NCBI RefSeq assembly: GCF_014695585.1 | Contig: NZ_JACJON010000036.1 | Coordinates: 62,001 to 126,000 of the forward strand | Direction of reading: 5' to 3' | Origin: Microcoleus sp. FACHB-831 | GTDB taxonomy: Bacteria > Cyanobacteriota > Cyanobacteriia > Cyanobacteriales > FACHB-T130 | Length of the DNA: 64,000 nucleotides | In this document: piece after piece, positions 7,257-15,118 of the stretch | Layout: the number at the start of each line of letters is the position of its first letter | How positions within the stretch are numbered: the first letter of the stretch is position 1 | Notes under the pieces: generated by a model | Seen by the model: the letters and a program-made list of their open reading frames with translations, nothing else | Databases searched by the model: none | Told to the model about the DNA's origin: nothing | Program-made: the position numbers and the translations under genes

Positions 7257-8348
7257 ATGGCACAATCTAACAATCAAGACACAAAAAAAAGAGTAGCCAT
7301 TCTCATCGAGAACGGCGTTGAAGATGATGAGTTTCAAGTACCTTATAAAGGGCTACAAATGGCCGGAATTGAGGTAGTTGTACTCGGTTCTCGCACGAAT
7401 GAAAACTATGCGGGCAAACAGGGCAAAGTGGCAATGAAAGCCGATGGCACGACAACAGAAGCGATCGCTTCTGATTTCGATGCTGTTATTATCCCAGGTG
7501 GCTATGCTCCAGACATGATGCGGACTAACCCAAATACAGTGCGTTTCGTACAAGAAGCAATGGAGCAAGGAAAAATCGTTGCTGCTGTTTGTCACGGCCC
7601 GCAAGTTTTAATTGAAGGCGATTTGCTAAGGGGCAAACAAGCCACAGGATTTATATCAATTCGCAAGGACATTATAAATGCTGGCGCTAACTATATAGAT
7701 GAGCCATTAGTAGTTGATGGCAACCTGATAACTTCCCGTCAGCCTGGAGATTTAGCAATTTTCACTACAGCAATTCTCAGCCGTCTCGGTTATGGTGGGA
7801 AAGAAGTTGAAATGCCCCATGAGAGCGATGTTAGTGCTGAATGGTGGAAGCTAGCTAATACTTGGGGTGGGTCAACAAAGGGGGACATTGTTAAAGGTTT
7901 AAACACTGCACTTGCTGGTGAAAGATATTCGCGAGAAGCATTTACCAGCTATGCTGAAAAAACAACAGATGCGGAGTTGAAATCTTTTCTCCAAGACATG
8001 ATTACCAACAAAGAGCAGCACATCCTCAAGTTGGAATCGCGGCTTAACTCTTTAGGCGAACAACCATCCATACCCGCCCAAAATGCTGATAAATATGCCA
8101 AGCTAAAAAATTCGCTACAGGGAACTGATGAAACATTCCTAATGCGTAGCACGCTAGGCGATTTACAGACGGGTATTGTAGACGTGAATAACCTGCGGAA
8201 TAAATTCACAGATCCAGTAGCGACTGCAATTTTCAGTGAGATTGAAATCGATCTGTGCAAGTACGAACAGTGTCTAGCGCACCTTTATAAGGCGCGGTTA
8301 GGAGCAAAACCTGCCAAACCAACATCTGCTCCTGCTGTGAAAATGTAA
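7257..8348 (+). CDS. PfpI/DJ-1 family protein fused to a ferritin-like helical domain
   Basis: The N-terminal ~190 residues form a class-I glutamine amidotransferase-like fold of the PfpI/YhbO type. The nucleophile elbow AAVCHGP has Cys112-His113, and VIIPGGYAPD precedes it. Such proteins act as deglycases, chaperones or proteases under carbonyl or heat stress. A ~150-residue C-terminal helical region follows (GLNTALAGERYSREAFTSYAEK, then DMITNKEQHILKLESRLN) resembling DUF2383/ferritin-like four-helix bundles. A Pro/Ala tail ends it. An AAGAGGA ribosome site precedes the ATG. The fused bundle is unusual for PfpI proteins, which are usually about 170-190 aa. Confidence 0.88.
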   Translation: MAQSNNQDTKKRVAILIENGVEDDEFQVPYKGLQMAGIEVVVLGSRTNENYAGKQGKVAMKADGTTTEAIASDFDAVIIPGGYAPDMMRTNPNTVRFVQEAMEQGKIVAAVCHGPQVLIEGDLLRGKQATGFISIRKDIINAGANYIDEPLVVDGNLITSRQPGDLAIFTTAILSRLGYGGKEVEMPHESDVSAEWWKLANTWGGSTKGDIVKGLNTALAGERYSREAFTSYAEKTTDAELKSFLQDMITNKEQHILKLESRLNSLGEQPSIPAQNADKYAKLKNSLQGTDETFLMRSTLGDLQTGIVDVNNLRNKFTDPVATAIFSEIEIDLCKYEQCLAHLYKARLGAKPAKPTSAPAVKM

Positions 8349-8353
8349 GTTTG

Positions 8354-8374
8354 TAGCCCGGTATTACCGGGCTA
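8354..8374. repeat. Palindromic interspersed repeat (TAGCCCGGT/ACCGGGCTA)
   Basis: A short perfect stem lies between the PfpI and SDR genes. A related one, with GTAGCCCGGCA/TGCCGGGCTAC arms, stands at 12725-12747 after the second ADH gene. This looks like one repeat family placed at gene ends, and each copy may stabilise or end transcripts. Confidence 0.6.
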
Positions 8375-8392
8375 ATAATATGAGGTTTAAAG

Positions 8393-9268
8393 ATGAGTAG
8401 AAGATTGGAAGGAAAAGTTGCCATTATCACTGGTGCTGGCACGGGAATTGGAGAAGCGATCGCGCACAAATTTGCTAAAGAAGGCGCTACTGTTATTGTC
8501 AGCGGTCTGCCCGACGATCCCATAAATAAGGTAGCAGAAGCGATTAAGCAATATGGCGGCCATGCTATGGCTTACGGGGGTGATGTGTCAGAAGAAACAC
8601 ACGCTCAAGCTTGTATAAAAGTTGCCATTGACTACTTTGGACGGCTGGACATCTTAGTAAATAATGCGGGTGTTTTCCTGGCGACTGCGGAAACTCAGGA
8701 CTATCCGATAGACGTATTCGATCAAACAATTCGGATGAACATCCGTTCTGCGTTTTTGATGACCAAATACGCCCTGCCTTACCTGCAACAAACACGCGGT
8801 AATATTGTTTCTGCTGGCTCAGAAGCTGGTTTTAACGGACTTTCTCAGAACTCACCCTACGGCGGAACAAAAGGCTGGATGCATTCCTTTATGAAAGGAG
8901 TTGCTGTCGAGCAAGCAAAATATGGTATCCGCGCTAACTGCGTTTGTCCCGGTCCAATTGATACCGCTTGGACGCATAAAGAAACGGGGCCAATGGATTC
9001 CAAAATGGAGAAAATGCTGATTAATGCTACTCCAATGGCGCGACGCGGTACGCCGGAAGAAATGGCAAATGTTTATGCATTTATTGCCTCCGATGAAGCT
9101 AGTTATGTCACTGGTGCATTGTGGCTAGCTGATGGAGGTGTTACGGTTGCTAAAGGAGCAGTAGGCGAAGAAACACCGCAGAATCTCCGTAATGAACCGC
9201 AGGGGGAATTGCGTCTAGATCATGCTCAGGAAGGGTTAGAGAACAAAGATTTTCAAACAATTCGCTAA
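8393..9268 (+). CDS. Short-chain dehydrogenase/reductase (SDR)
   Basis: A 291-residue classical SDR: TGAGTGIG nucleotide-binding motif at 13-20, NNAG at 90-93, catalytic Ser near 143 and Tyr156/Lys160 in SPYGGTKG. The C-terminus carries DEASYVTGALWLADGG, as in glucose or 3-ketoacyl-type dehydrogenases, plus a hydrophilic tail. The substrate cannot be told from sequence. It lies 44 bp after the PfpI-like gene in the same direction and is probably part of the same stress-response transcription unit. Confidence 0.9.
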   Translation: MSRRLEGKVAIITGAGTGIGEAIAHKFAKEGATVIVSGLPDDPINKVAEAIKQYGGHAMAYGGDVSEETHAQACIKVAIDYFGRLDILVNNAGVFLATAETQDYPIDVFDQTIRMNIRSAFLMTKYALPYLQQTRGNIVSAGSEAGFNGLSQNSPYGGTKGWMHSFMKGVAVEQAKYGIRANCVCPGPIDTAWTHKETGPMDSKMEKMLINATPMARRGTPEEMANVYAFIASDEASYVTGALWLADGGVTVAKGAVGEETPQNLRNEPQGELRLDHAQEGLENKDFQTIR

Positions 9269-9361
9269 GGCGAAATTAGCCTAAAACTGCCTATTAACGC
9301 GATCGCTTGTTGGTCAGAGTTGGGATTAATAAAAATCTACTTTGCCGAACAGCGCCAATCA

Positions 9362-9393
9362 TACAAATCCAAAATTCAGAATCCAAAATCGAT
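9362..9393 (+). repeat. Heptamer-type AATCCAAA repeat forming the leader of the SRPBCC gene
   Basis: Degenerate copies of a CCAAAAT-like heptamer run right up to the ATG at 9394, with the junction AAAATCGATATG. The same junction style appears before the ADH gene at 10281 and the ADH relic at 12770. This resembles the short tandem heptanucleotide (STRR) repeats of cyanobacteria. No Shine-Dalgarno is visible between repeat and start. Confidence 0.65.
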
Positions 9394-10122
9394 ATGACAT
9401 CAACACCACAGGATAAAAGTAGCAATCAACCCAGTCAAAGCGGAAGTAGCAATGTCAGCGATGCCGAACGTTGGGCGTCGTTAATTGGTGGCGGCGCAAT
9501 GGTGCTTTATGGTTTATCTCGCGGCTCTCTTCGTGGTGCTTTAACCGCGCTTGCAGGCGGAGGTTTAGCATATCACGGTGCGACTGGAGAAAAAAGTTTA
9601 CCTGAAACTATAAAGGGCACAATACAGGACAAAGCGGGCATGAACCAAAGTATCAAAGTTGAAAAAACATTAACGATTAACAAGTCGCCAGAAGAACTTT
9701 ATAACTTCTGGCACGACTTTGAGAACTTGCCCACATTTATGAAGCATCTCAAATCGGTGAAAGTTTACGATCAGAAGCGATCGCACTGGGTTGCAACTGC
9801 GCCGATGGGTGCTAGCGTCGAGTGGGATGCTGACATCATTAACGACCAACCAAACAAATTGATTGCGTGGGCTTCAGTTGAAGGCGCAGATGTTGATAAC
9901 TCAGGTTTTGTGCGCTTTACACCAGCACCCGCAGATCGCGGTACTGAAGTAAAAGTTGTCATCGAATATAACCCCCCTGGCGGTGCAGTAACAGCAGCGA
10001 TCGCCAAACTCTTCGGCGAAGAACCAGAACAGCAACTTGGAGACGATCTGCGCCGCTTCAAAATGCTCATGGAAGCTGGGGAAATTGCCACAACAGAAGG
10101 GCAACCCTCCGGTCGAAAGTAA
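9394..10122 (+). CDS. SRPBCC/START-like ligand-binding protein
   Basis: From the ATG at 9394 the protein has 242 residues. The N-terminal part (DAERWASLIGGGAMVLYGLSRG, then GALTALAGGGLAYHGATG) is a short glycine-rich hydrophobic segment like that of the DUF2892/YgaP-type membrane tail. Residues from about 90 form a SRPBCC cyclase/dehydrase domain: VEKTLTINKSPEELYNFWHDFENLPTFMKHLKSVKV and later GTEVKVVIEYNPPGG. Proteins of this layout are common in stress-induced clusters; the ligand is unknown. An upstream in-frame extension to 9307 lies in the repeat leader and is unlikely to be translated. Confidence 0.82.
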   Translation: MTSTPQDKSSNQPSQSGSSNVSDAERWASLIGGGAMVLYGLSRGSLRGALTALAGGGLAYHGATGEKSLPETIKGTIQDKAGMNQSIKVEKTLTINKSPEELYNFWHDFENLPTFMKHLKSVKVYDQKRSHWVATAPMGASVEWDADIINDQPNKLIAWASVEGADVDNSGFVRFTPAPADRGTEVKVVIEYNPPGGAVTAAIAKLFGEEPEQQLGDDLRRFKMLMEAGEIATTEGQPSGRK

Positions 10123-10174
10123 CAATTCCATTTCGCTTTAAGTTAGTAACAGATCCGCTTTAAACCCCCTCTCG

Positions 10175-10195
10175 TTCCCAGGCGCAGCCTGGGAA
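10175..10195. repeat. Palindromic interspersed repeat TTCCCAGGC/GCCTGGGAA
   Basis: A perfect 9-bp stem with a GCA loop lies in the gap between the SRPBCC and first ADH genes. It resembles the abundant cgttcccaggc..gcctgggaatg interspersed repeat of cyanobacteria. No T-run follows. Confidence 0.6.
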
Positions 10196-10245
10196 TGTTG
10201 AGTGTTGGGGGAGCGTTATCTGGCGGCTTAAAGCAAAAACTTTAT

Positions 10246-10280
10246 AATCCAAAATCCAAAATCTAAAATACAAAATCGAG
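10246..10280 (+). repeat. Heptamer repeat leader before the first ADH gene
   Basis: Four to five units of a CAAAATC/TAAAATA-type heptamer (AATCCAAA..CCAAAATCT..) end in CAAAATCGAG directly before ATG at 10281. The repeat occupies the usual place of the ribosome-binding site. Confidence 0.7.
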
Positions 10281-11450
10281 ATGAAAGCAGTTTGCTGGCA
10301 CGGCGCTAACGATGTGAGGGTAGAAACGGTTCCAGATCCGAAAATACTCAACCCCCGCGATGCCATTCTTAAAATTACATCAACGGCAATTTGTGGTTCT
10401 GACTTACATATTTACGGCGGCTACATCCCTACAACGCAGCCTGGTGATATTATCGGTCACGAATTCATGGGGGAAATTGTCGAAGTTGGTAGCAAAGTAA
10501 AGAATTTACAAGTAGGCGATCGCGTAGTAGTTCCTTCCACAATCGGCTGCGGTCATTGCAACTACTGCTCCCGCGCTATGTGGTCGCTGTGCGATAACGC
10601 TAACCCCAACGCTTTCATACAAGAAGCATTGTTCGGGTTTCCTACATCAGCAATTTACGGTTACTCTCACGCATTCGGCGGTTATGCAGGCGCTCAAGCT
10701 GAATATGTGCGCGTACCTTTTGCCGATGTTGGTGTTGTCAAAGTCCCCAAAGACTTGCCCGACGAAAAGCTTTTATTCATCTCCGATGCCATCCCCACTG
10801 GTTACATGGGCGCGGAATTATGCGATATTCAACCAGGCGATACCGTAGCAGTTTGGGGCTGCGGTGCGGTCGGTCAATTTGCGATGATTAGCGCCTATAT
10901 GATGGGTGCTGAAAAAGTTATAGCAATCGATCGCTTCCCAGAACGTCTGCAATTAGCTAAGGAATTTGCTAAAGCCGAAGTTATTAACTACGAAGAAGTT
11001 GATGCAGGCGAAGCGCTTAAAGAAATGACGGGCGGAAGAGGGCCAGATGCGTGTATTGATGCAGTCGGTTTAGAAGCGCACGGCGTTGGTTTGGAAGATA
11101 TGTATGACCAAACAAAGCAGAAATTGCGCTTAGAAACAGACCGTCCCCACGTACTGCGGCAAATGATGGTTGCTTGTCGCAAAGGTGGCACGCTTTCTAT
11201 CATGGGCGTTTACAGCGGCTTTGTTGACAAAATGCCTTTTGGTGCAGCCTTTAATAAAGGGTTGACATTCAGAATGGGTCAAATGCACGGGCAGAAATAT
11301 ATGCACAAGTTGCTGGATTTAGTTTTGGATGGAAAACTCGATCCCTCGCAGGTTGTTACTCATCAATTACCCTTAGAAGAAGCCGCGCACGGGTACAAAA
11401 TTTTTCAACAAAAACAAGATAAATGCATCAAAGTTGTACTCAAACCATGA
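10281..11450 (+). CDS. Zinc-dependent alcohol dehydrogenase, glutathione-dependent formaldehyde dehydrogenase-like (copy 1)
   Basis: A 389-residue medium-chain dehydrogenase. Catalytic zinc ligands are Cys38 and the His60-Glu61 pair in GHEFMGE. The structural zinc lobe has Cys90, 93, 96 and 104. The NAD-binding loop is [11 protein letters not shown]. The length and the inserted segment ([28 protein letters not shown]) fit the glutathione-independent/dependent formaldehyde dehydrogenase branch. The likely role is aldehyde detoxification in the cytosol. It is followed 86 bp later by a close paralog. Start supported by the paralog alignment ([17 protein letters not shown] versus [17 protein letters not shown]). 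Confidence 0.92.
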   Translation: MKAVCWHGANDVRVETVPDPKILNPRDAILKITSTAICGSDLHIYGGYIPTTQPGDIIGHEFMGEIVEVGSKVKNLQVGDRVVVPSTIGCGHCNYCSRAMWSLCDNANPNAFIQEALFGFPTSAIYGYSHAFGGYAGAQAEYVRVPFADVGVVKVPKDLPDEKLLFISDAIPTGYMGAELCDIQPGDTVAVWGCGAVGQFAMISAYMMGAEKVIAIDRFPERLQLAKEFAKAEVINYEEVDAGEALKEMTGGRGPDACIDAVGLEAHGVGLEDMYDQTKQKLRLETDRPHVLRQMMVACRKGGTLSIMGVYSGFVDKMPFGAAFNKGLTFRMGQMHGQKYMHKLLDLVLDGKLDPSQVVTHQLPLEEAAHGYKIFQQKQDKCIKVVLKP

Positions 11451-11536
11451 TGCATTTTAGATTTTGCCCTTGAGGAGAAACTCCGCAGGGGCTGTTTTGG
11501 ACGGAATTAGCAACTAAACTTAAGGAGAACAATTTA

Positions 11537-12706
11537 ATGAGAGCACTTTGCTGGCATGGGGCGAATGATGTACGGGTTGATACAGTACCAGATCCAAAAA
11601 TACTCAACCCCCGCGATGCAATTATCAAAATTACTTCAACGGCAATTTGTGGCTCGGATTTGCATATTTACGATGGCTTCATCCCCTCAATGCAATCAGG
11701 CGATATCCTCGGCCATGAATTCATGGGTGAAGTTGTTGAATTAGGCAGTTCAGTTAAGAATGTAAAAGTGGGCGATCGCGTTGTCGTTCCCTTCACAATT
11801 TCTTGCGGTAGTTGCTTCTTCTGCAATCGCGATTTATGGTCGCTATGCGATAACTCCAACCCCAACGGTTGGATGGCTGAAAAACTTTACGGTCATTCAC
11901 CATCAGGGTTGTTTGGTTACTCCCACTTGTTCGGCGGTTACGCAGGCGGTCAAGCAGAATATGCCCGCGTACCATTTGCAGATGTCGGTTTGTTCAAAAT
12001 TCCAGATGGATTGACAGACGATCAAGTATTGTTTCTAACTGACATTTTTCCCACCGGATATATGGCAGCAGAAAACTGCAATATTAAACCCGGCGATACA
12101 GTAGCAGTTTGGGGTTGCGGGCCAGTAGGACAGTTCGCTATTAAGAGTGCATTCATGCTAGGCGCACACCGCGTTATTGCTATCGATCGCATTCCCGAAC
12201 GCTTGCAAATGGCTAAGGAACAATGCGGCGCGGAAGTCCTCAACTATGAAGAAATTGAGGTTGGTGAAGCACTCAAAGAAATGACTGGCGGACGCGGGCC
12301 AGATTCTTGTCTTGATGCAGTCGGAATGGAAGCGCACGGCACGGATGCTATGGCGTTTTACGACAAGGTAAAGCAAGCAGTGCGTTTAGAAACAGACAGA
12401 CCTACAGCATTGCGGCAATTAATGGTTGCTTGTGGTAAAGGCGGTCATGTATCTTTAGCGGGTGTTTATGGTGGCTTCCTGGATAAGATTCCTATGGGTG
12501 CAGCTTTTAATAAAGGCTTGACATTCAAGATGGGACAAACGCACGTTCATCGATACTTGCAACCGTTACTCGATCGCATTCAAAACGGTGAAATCGATCC
12601 TTCCTTTGTGATTACTCACAAACTCAGCTTGGAAGAAGCACCGCACGGTTACGAGATTTTTAAGAACAAAAAGGAAAACTGCATTAAGGTTGTTCTTAAA
12701 CCCTAA
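11537..12706 (+). CDS. Zinc-dependent alcohol dehydrogenase, paralogous copy 2
   Basis: A 389-residue protein co-linear with the preceding gene along its whole length and clearly its tandem duplicate. It keeps Cys38, GHEFMGE, the Cys-rich structural lobe ([16 protein letters not shown]) and [11 protein letters not shown]. Differences in the substrate region ([23 protein letters not shown]) suggest altered specificity. Unlike copy 1 it has a standard ribosome site, TAAGGAGAAC, before its ATG, so the leaders differ even though the coding parts are homologous. Confidence 0.92.
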   Translation: MRALCWHGANDVRVDTVPDPKILNPRDAIIKITSTAICGSDLHIYDGFIPSMQSGDILGHEFMGEVVELGSSVKNVKVGDRVVVPFTISCGSCFFCNRDLWSLCDNSNPNGWMAEKLYGHSPSGLFGYSHLFGGYAGGQAEYARVPFADVGLFKIPDGLTDDQVLFLTDIFPTGYMAAENCNIKPGDTVAVWGCGPVGQFAIKSAFMLGAHRVIAIDRIPERLQMAKEQCGAEVLNYEEIEVGEALKEMTGGRGPDSCLDAVGMEAHGTDAMAFYDKVKQAVRLETDRPTALRQLMVACGKGGHVSLAGVYGGFLDKIPMGAAFNKGLTFKMGQTHVHRYLQPLLDRIQNGEIDPSFVITHKLSLEEAPHGYEIFKNKKENCIKVVLKP

Positions 12707-12724
12707 AGTTAACCTATCAACAAG

Positions 12725-12747
12725 GTAGCCCGGCAGTGCCGGGCTAC
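12725..12747. terminator. Perfect hairpin GTAGCCCGGCA/TGCCGGGCTAC after ADH copy 2
   Basis: A stem of about 10-11 bp, 18 bases after the ADH stop, belongs to the same repeat family as 8354-8374. It has no T-run, so it may be a processing or weak termination signal. Confidence 0.45.
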
Positions 12748-12769
12748 TATTACAAAATGCCAAATCGAT

Positions 12770-13033
12770 ATGAAAGCAGTTTGCTGGTTTGGCAATAACG
12801 GGTGATACGGGGAAACGGTTCCCGATCCAATATGTCTATAATGGCTTCGTTCCCATAACGAAACCTGTTGACATTATCGGTCAAGATTTCATAAGGAAAG
12901 TGGTCGAACTTGGTTGCAAAGTGAGTATGTATATCACTCACTCCCTAAGTCTAGAATACGTGCTGCAAGCCTACGAGATGTTTAAGCACAAACAAAACGA
13001 CTGCATCAAGGTTGATACTGAAACGGTCAACTA
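12770..13033 (+). pseudogene. Decayed, internally deleted third zinc-ADH copy
   Basis: It opens MKAVCWFGNNG, then hits TGA, then GETVPDP, matching the intact [20 protein letters not shown]. Further on, after a frameshift, YNGFVPITKPVDIIGQDFI and KVVELGCKV match the region around the catalytic His-Glu pair. The sequence then jumps straight to the extreme C-terminus (THSLSLEYVLQAYEMFKHKQND, CIKV). About 280 codons of the middle are missing. The leader CAAATCGATATGA matches those of the intact genes. It is a clear remnant of a third tandem copy. Confidence 0.88.
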
Positions 13034-13093
13034 TTTTCGATTGAATTTGCAATCTAAAAGTTGACCTACTAATAAATGCAAAAGGAGACAAAT

Positions 13094-13435
13094 ATGGCTG
13101 ATACAACTGTAATGAAAGTAGATTCTAACCATTCTCCCAAGGGTGAATTGGGTCAGAAGTATCTCGCGTCAGGGAAAACTGTTTCCATGCGCCTTTGGGA
13201 AGACGAGGAACCAGACGAACCTAAAGAACCAGCAGCGCGGGATTATGAAACTGTTGGTTACGTTATCAAAGGTCGTGCCGAGTTGCACAGTGAGGGTCAA
13301 GTAATTTTGCTAGAACCTGGCAACTCTTGGACAGTACCAAAAGGCGCATCTCACACATACAAAATCCTGGAAACTTTTACGGCAGTTGAGGCAACATCTC
13401 CACCCGCCCAAGTTCACGGACGCGACGAGAATTAA
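13094..13435 (+). CDS. Small cupin-domain protein
   Basis: A 113-residue single-cupin protein. The barrel is visible as ARDYETVGYVIKGRAELHSEG, then VILLEPGNSWTVPKGASHTYKILETFTAVEATSPPAQ. The metal-ligand His set is only partly present (Glu/His in GRAELH and ASHTY). It probably binds a small metabolite or metal; the substrate is unknown. AAAGGAGAC precedes the ATG at 13094, which is preferred over the in-frame ATG at 13076 that would overlap the ribosome site. It closes the ADH group and ends at a strong terminator. Confidence 0.85.
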   Translation: MADTTVMKVDSNHSPKGELGQKYLASGKTVSMRLWEDEEPDEPKEPAARDYETVGYVIKGRAELHSEGQVILLEPGNSWTVPKGASHTYKILETFTAVEATSPPAQVHGRDEN

Positions 13436-13474
13436 GCTGCCGTTTTCAAACTAGGCTGTAAGCAATAATACTTG

Positions 13475-13510
13475 AAAACCCCGTTTTATTAAATAAAACG
13501 GGGTTTTTTA
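13475..13510 (+). terminator. Strong intrinsic terminator after the cupin gene
   Basis: A stem AACCCCGTTTTATT/AATAAAACGGGGTT is followed by TTTTA. It ends the rightward block that begins at 6838. Confidence 0.9.
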
Positions 13511-13751
13511 TTAGGGCGATCGCGGCAGCTATATCTAGAATCTAAAAATTTACTATTTCATCAGCAAATAGATACCGTTCCCTAAGTCAATAGGCACAAA
13601 ATATAGGTTGAAAGCACTCCTACTACAGGCTGAGGTATGTTCTTGATTTAAACAGTTAGCTAGGAAGAGGATGAAGATTACTCAAATGAAAAAAAAAGAT
13701 TTGCTACATTTGAGAACTTCAGAAAACCAAATTTAATTTAAGGAAATTTCA
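13511..13751. other. Upstream region of the manganese catalase gene
   Basis: Together with the terminator this makes a gap of about 316 bases. It holds one HIP1 site near 13516 and AT-rich sequence. A TAAGGAAATTTC ribosome site stands just before the catalase ATG. No further gene seen. Confidence 0.5.
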
Positions 13752-14678
13752 ATGTTTTATCACAAAAAGCCACTGCAATACTTTACTCCCCCGGAGAGTC
13801 CCGATCCAGTCTACGCCAAAAAAATTCAAGAACTCATCGGCGGTACTTTTGGTGAAATGACCGTAATGATGCAGTACTTATTTCAGGGTTGGAACTGTCG
13901 CGGCCCTGCCAAGTATAAGGATATGCTGCTTGATGTAGGTACTGAAGAAATCGGGCATATCGAAATGCTGGCGACAATGATTGCCCATTTGCTCGATAAA
14001 GCGCCGATAAAAATGCAAGAAGATGGCGCTAAAGATCCGATTGTTGGTGCAGTAATGGGTGGCTCAAATCCGCGAGATGTGATTGCAGCGGCGATGAACC
14101 CACAGCACGCAATTGTATCTGGTTTAGGTGCTACTGCTAGCGATAGCGTTGGCTATCCTTGGAACGGTCGTTTCATCGTCGCCAGCGGCAATTTGTTGGC
14201 AGATTTCCGTTCTAATCTGCATGCTGAATCGCAGGGAAGATTGCAAGCAGTGCGAATGTATGAAATGTCAAACGATCCTGGGGTGAAAGATACCCTCAGT
14301 TTTATGATCGCCCGCGACACCATGCACCAAAATTTGTGGTTAGCTGCCATTGAAGATCTGCAAGATTCAGGACTAGAAGACACTCCAGTTCCATCTTCCT
14401 TCCCACAAGAATTGGAGAAGCAGGAGTTTTCTTATCAGTTCTGGAATCACTCTGAGGGAACTGATAGTGCCGAAGGTCGTTGGGCTAAGGGCAAATCGAT
14501 AGATGGTAAGGGTGAGTTTGAGTATGTGGCGAATCCCCAACCGTTAGGGCCAGAACCACAACCACCGCAGCCAGATCCGCGCTTGCACGGCACGGCTAAA
14601 ACCCCGCAACCTCCTACCACTGATAAACCGAATTTAATCGAGCGCATCGGTGATATGCTTACTGGCGACAATGAGTAA
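13752..14678 (+). CDS. Manganese (non-haem) catalase
   Basis: A 308-residue protein that dismutates hydrogen peroxide at a dimanganese centre in a ferritin-like bundle. Ligands fall at the positions known for the Lactiplantibacillus enzyme: Glu35 (FGEMTVMMQY), Glu66 and His69 (TEEIGHIEM). Then come Glu159 (NLHAESQGR) and His192 (RDTMHQNLW). The C-terminal third is a Pro/Gly-rich extension ending in an acidic tail (LIERIGDMLTGDNE). It has its own promoter region and terminator, and completes the oxidative/desiccation stress block. Confidence 0.95.
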   Translation: MFYHKKPLQYFTPPESPDPVYAKKIQELIGGTFGEMTVMMQYLFQGWNCRGPAKYKDMLLDVGTEEIGHIEMLATMIAHLLDKAPIKMQEDGAKDPIVGAVMGGSNPRDVIAAAMNPQHAIVSGLGATASDSVGYPWNGRFIVASGNLLADFRSNLHAESQGRLQAVRMYEMSNDPGVKDTLSFMIARDTMHQNLWLAAIEDLQDSGLEDTPVPSSFPQELEKQEFSYQFWNHSEGTDSAEGRWAKGKSIDGKGEFEYVANPQPLGPEPQPPQPDPRLHGTAKTPQPPTTDKPNLIERIGDMLTGDNE

Positions 14679-14716
14679 AGTTGCCTGTCATAAAGCCTGA
14701 GCAAGATTAATATATC

Positions 14717-14750
14717 AAACCGACTGCAATGCAGTCGGTTTGTCATTTTT
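14717..14750 (+). terminator. Intrinsic terminator of the catalase gene
   Basis: A perfect 11-bp stem AAACCGACTGC/GCAGTCGGTTT is followed by TGTCATTTTT, starting 39 bases after the stop. Confidence 0.85.
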
Positions 14751-15118
14751 ACTATCGCGATCGCAGGAAATTTAAGCTTTTCCAGATTTAATTAATCTAT
14801 AGGCACTGGCCAAAAAATTTAAGGGTAGCTTTTCTTTATTTTGCTTTTAGATCCTTCGCTGCTATGGACGCTTTGCGCTTTTAACGTAGCTTTAGTGCGA
14901 TCGCTCTCTTAAAGCTACAAAATCTCAAGTTTTATTCAAATATTCCAGCTTAGAGAAAAAGTTAGAATTTTTTTGGTTTCCTCTGCGTTCCTTGGGAATT
15001 TTTACGCAGTAAAATTACTCATTGGCTGAATTACTCAAAATTTCAGTCCCGGGATAGGTGAATAGAAACCTTAATAGCTGGGACTGTAAGAAAAGTGCTT
15101 AAAGACTAATCAACAACC
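14751..15118. other. Intergenic region before the hybrid kinase gene
   Basis: About 370 bases with two HIP1 sites and a fragment of the common cyanobacterial "cctctgcgttcc" interspersed sequence near 14980. No coding sequence recognised. The promoter of the 15119 gene should lie here. Confidence 0.4.
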
